A stretch of DNA of 24,446 nucleotides from the NCBI GenBank assembly GCA_022766795.1, contig JALEPE010000091.1, positions 1 to 24,446 on the forward strand. Direction: 5' to 3'. The stretch comes from Helicobacter sp. (GTDB lineage Bacteria > Campylobacterota > Campylobacteria > Campylobacterales > Helicobacteraceae). Positions 22,972 through 24,446 of the stretch are shown here, piece after piece (positions within the stretch are counted from its first letter, which is position 1; each line of letters opens with the position of its first letter). A model generated the notes under the pieces. That model worked only from the letters and a program-made list of their open reading frames with translations, had not been told where the DNA came from and ran no database searches. A program made the position numbers and the translations under genes.

Positions 22972-24446
22972 ATGGAAATGATTAAAATTTTTGATACAAC
23001 TTTAAGAGACGGGGAGCAAAGCCCCGGTGCTTCTATGAACATAGAGGAAAAAATCAAACTTGCTTTGCAATTAGAATGTTTGGGAGTGGATATTATTGAG
23101 GCAGGTTTTGCAGCAGCAAGCCCGGGAGATTTTGAAGCAATTAGTAGAATCGCGGAAGTCGTTACCCAAAGCACGATTTGCTCTCTTGCAAGGGCTTTGC
23201 CAAAAGATATTGAAAGTGCGGCAAAAGCATTGGAGAAGGCAAAACAAAAGCGAATCCACACCTTTATTGCTACAAGCCCAATCCATATGGAATATAAGCT
23301 AAAAATGCAACCTAGCGAAGTAGTAAAACGTGCGGTTGAGGCGGTGCAACTTGCTAAAAGTTTATGCGAAGATGTGGAATTTAGTTGCGAAGATGCGTGC
23401 AGGAGTGATATAGGATTCTTAAAAGAAGTCGCATTAGCCGTAATGGAGGCAGGAGCAAAAACCTTGAATCTCCCGGACACCGTTGGGTATCGTTTGCCTC
23501 ACGAGGTAGGGCATATTATCAAAGAAGTGAAAGATTGTGTGGGCGATAAAATGGTATTGTCTGTGCATTGCCATAATGACTTAGGACTTGCGGTGGCAAA
23601 CTCTCTTGCAGGAATCCAAAATGGCGCAAGGCAACTTGAATGCACAATTAATGGTTTAGGGGAACGCGCTGGAAACACGGCTTTAGAGGAAGTAGTGATG
23701 ATTCTAAAAACGCGGAAGGATGTCTTTATGGATTTGGATACGCGCATTAACACAAAAGAAATTTATGCGGCAAGTAAATTGGTAGCAGATATTACCGGAA
23801 TCCGCCCACAGCCTAATAAAGCCATTGTGGGCAAAAATGCCTTTGCACACGAGAGTGGAATCCACCAAGATGGTATGTTAAAACACCGCGAAACTTACGA
23901 GATTATGTCTGCAAGCGATATTGGGATTCCACAGGATAATGGCTTGGTGCTTGGCAAACATAGCGGTAGAGCAGCGTTTAAGGATAAGCTTACAAATCTT
24001 GGCTTTAGTAACATTTCTCAAGAATCTCTTGATAGGGCGTTTGAGAGATTTAAAATTTTGTGCGATAAGAAAAAAGAAGTTTATGATGAGGACATTCGCT
24101 CCATTTTAACAGAGGAATCCACAAAGATTCCACAAATTTTTGAGCTTGTATCCTTACAGATTAGCAGCGATTCTTGCGGTGTGCCTTATGCGGCAATCTC
24201 TATTCGGCGCAATGAGGAGGATAAAATAGACGCGGCGATTGGAAATGGAAGTGTCGATGCGATTCTAAAAACCATTGATAGAGTGAGTGGATACAATGGA
24301 ATCTTAAAGGATTACAAAGTAGAAGCCGTGAGTGAGGGCAAAGACGCACTTGCTAAAGTTGTCGTGAAAGTAGAGTTTGAGCCTAACAGACCGGCATTTA
24401 TTGGACACGGATTGCACATTGACACAATGCAAGCAACCGCTAAAGC
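22972..24446 (+). CDS. leuA: 2-isopropylmalate synthase LeuA, partial (3' end outside the window)
   Basis: The open frame runs from ATG 22972 (AAGGA upstream) to the window edge, 491 codons. It catalyses acetyl-CoA plus 2-oxoisovalerate to 2-isopropylmalate, the first committed step of leucine synthesis. The TIM-barrel catalytic domain shows FDTTLRDGEQSPGA with R12 and D13, and the metal-binding H199-C-H201 in SVHCHNDLG. GLGERAGN and GIHQDGMLK follow. From about residue 385 the allosteric regulatory domain begins (ELVSLQISSD, GNGSVDA), the region that senses leucine. Typical length is about 500-520, so only a short tail is missing. Confidence 0.95.
   Translation, partial: MEMIKIFDTTLRDGEQSPGASMNIEEKIKLALQLECLGVDIIEAGFAAASPGDFEAISRIAEVVTQSTICSLARALPKDIESAAKALEKAKQKRIHTFIATSPIHMEYKLKMQPSEVVKRAVEAVQLAKSLCEDVEFSCEDACRSDIGFLKEVALAVMEAGAKTLNLPDTVGYRLPHEVGHIIKEVKDCVGDKMVLSVHCHNDLGLAVANSLAGIQNGARQLECTINGLGERAGNTALEEVVMILKTRKDVFMDLDTRINTKEIYAASKLVADITGIRPQPNKAIVGKNAFAHESGIHQDGMLKHRETYEIMSASDIGIPQDNGLVLGKHSGRAAFKDKLTNLGFSNISQESLDRAFERFKILCDKKKEVYDEDIRSILTEESTKIPQIFELVSLQISSDSCGVPYAAISIRRNEEDKIDAAIGNGSVDAILKTIDRVSGYNGILKDYKVEAVSEGKDALAKVVVKVEFEPNRPAFIGHGLHIDTMQATAK

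Noticed and set aside
22932..23480. 182-codon open frame antisense to leuA
   Set aside because: It mirrors leuA, which has all catalytic motifs. The composition is typical of a shadow frame.

Overview
The window looks like chromosomal DNA of a Helicobacter, most likely an enterohepatic-type species. The evidence is AT-rich sequence, extended -10 promoters of the TGnTAnAAT kind without clear -35 boxes, a CheY almost identical in its conserved segments to H. pylori CheY1, and the order cheY-prmA-ftsH-(Psd-like)-pssA, which I recall from H. pylori. Histidine biosynthesis genes (hisH, hisA), absent from H. pylori, argue against the gastric lineage. The species assignment is inference. No tRNA, rRNA, CRISPR array, insertion sequence or phage gene was seen.

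Left edge (1-654, minus strand): a 34-residue secreted-type peptide gene, then a 67-codon hypothetical ORF whose frame stays open after its stop to the window edge (possible pseudogene). A REP-like palindrome lies at 531-571.

Region 655-15751 is a nearly complete aryl polyene (APE) type pigment cluster, arranged as two divergent arms around a 131-base bidirectional promoter region. The minus arm (3883 to 655) encodes a LolA-like periplasmic carrier, an MMPL/RND-type exporter and a phosphopantetheinyl transferase. The plus arm has two blocks. Block 1 (4015-9080): halogenase-like flavoprotein, DUF3261-type lipoprotein, ketosynthase (ApeO-like), dehydratase (ApeP-like), ketoreductase (ApeQ-like) and ketosynthase (ApeR-like). 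Block 2 (9224-15751): exported 'excinuclease-like' protein, chain-length-factor half-ketosynthase (ApeC-like), PlsC-type acyltransferase, two acyl carrier proteins, membrane protein, aryl-AMP ligase fused to a hotdog dehydratase (ApeH+ApeI), glycosyltransferase-acyltransferase fusion and thioesterase. Inferred scheme: the ligase loads an aryl acid on an ACP, the PPTase activates the ACPs, KS/CLF-KR-DH cycles build the polyene, and acyl/glycosyl transferases plus LolA/MMPL attach it to a lipid and move it to the outer membrane.

Region 15841-18082 holds a PDC-sensor membrane protein followed closely by hisH and hisA. Region 18144-24446 is a tight cheY-prmA-ftsH-(Psd-like)-pssA operon. It is followed by a 28-codon leucine-rich upstream ORF and leuA, which runs off the right end.

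The main points of interest are the ApeH-ApeI fusion, halogenase-type motifs in the flavoprotein, the missing aryl-starter gene, the leucine-rich ORF before leuA, and a phosphatidylserine-decarboxylase-like protein lacking the pyruvoyl-forming serine.
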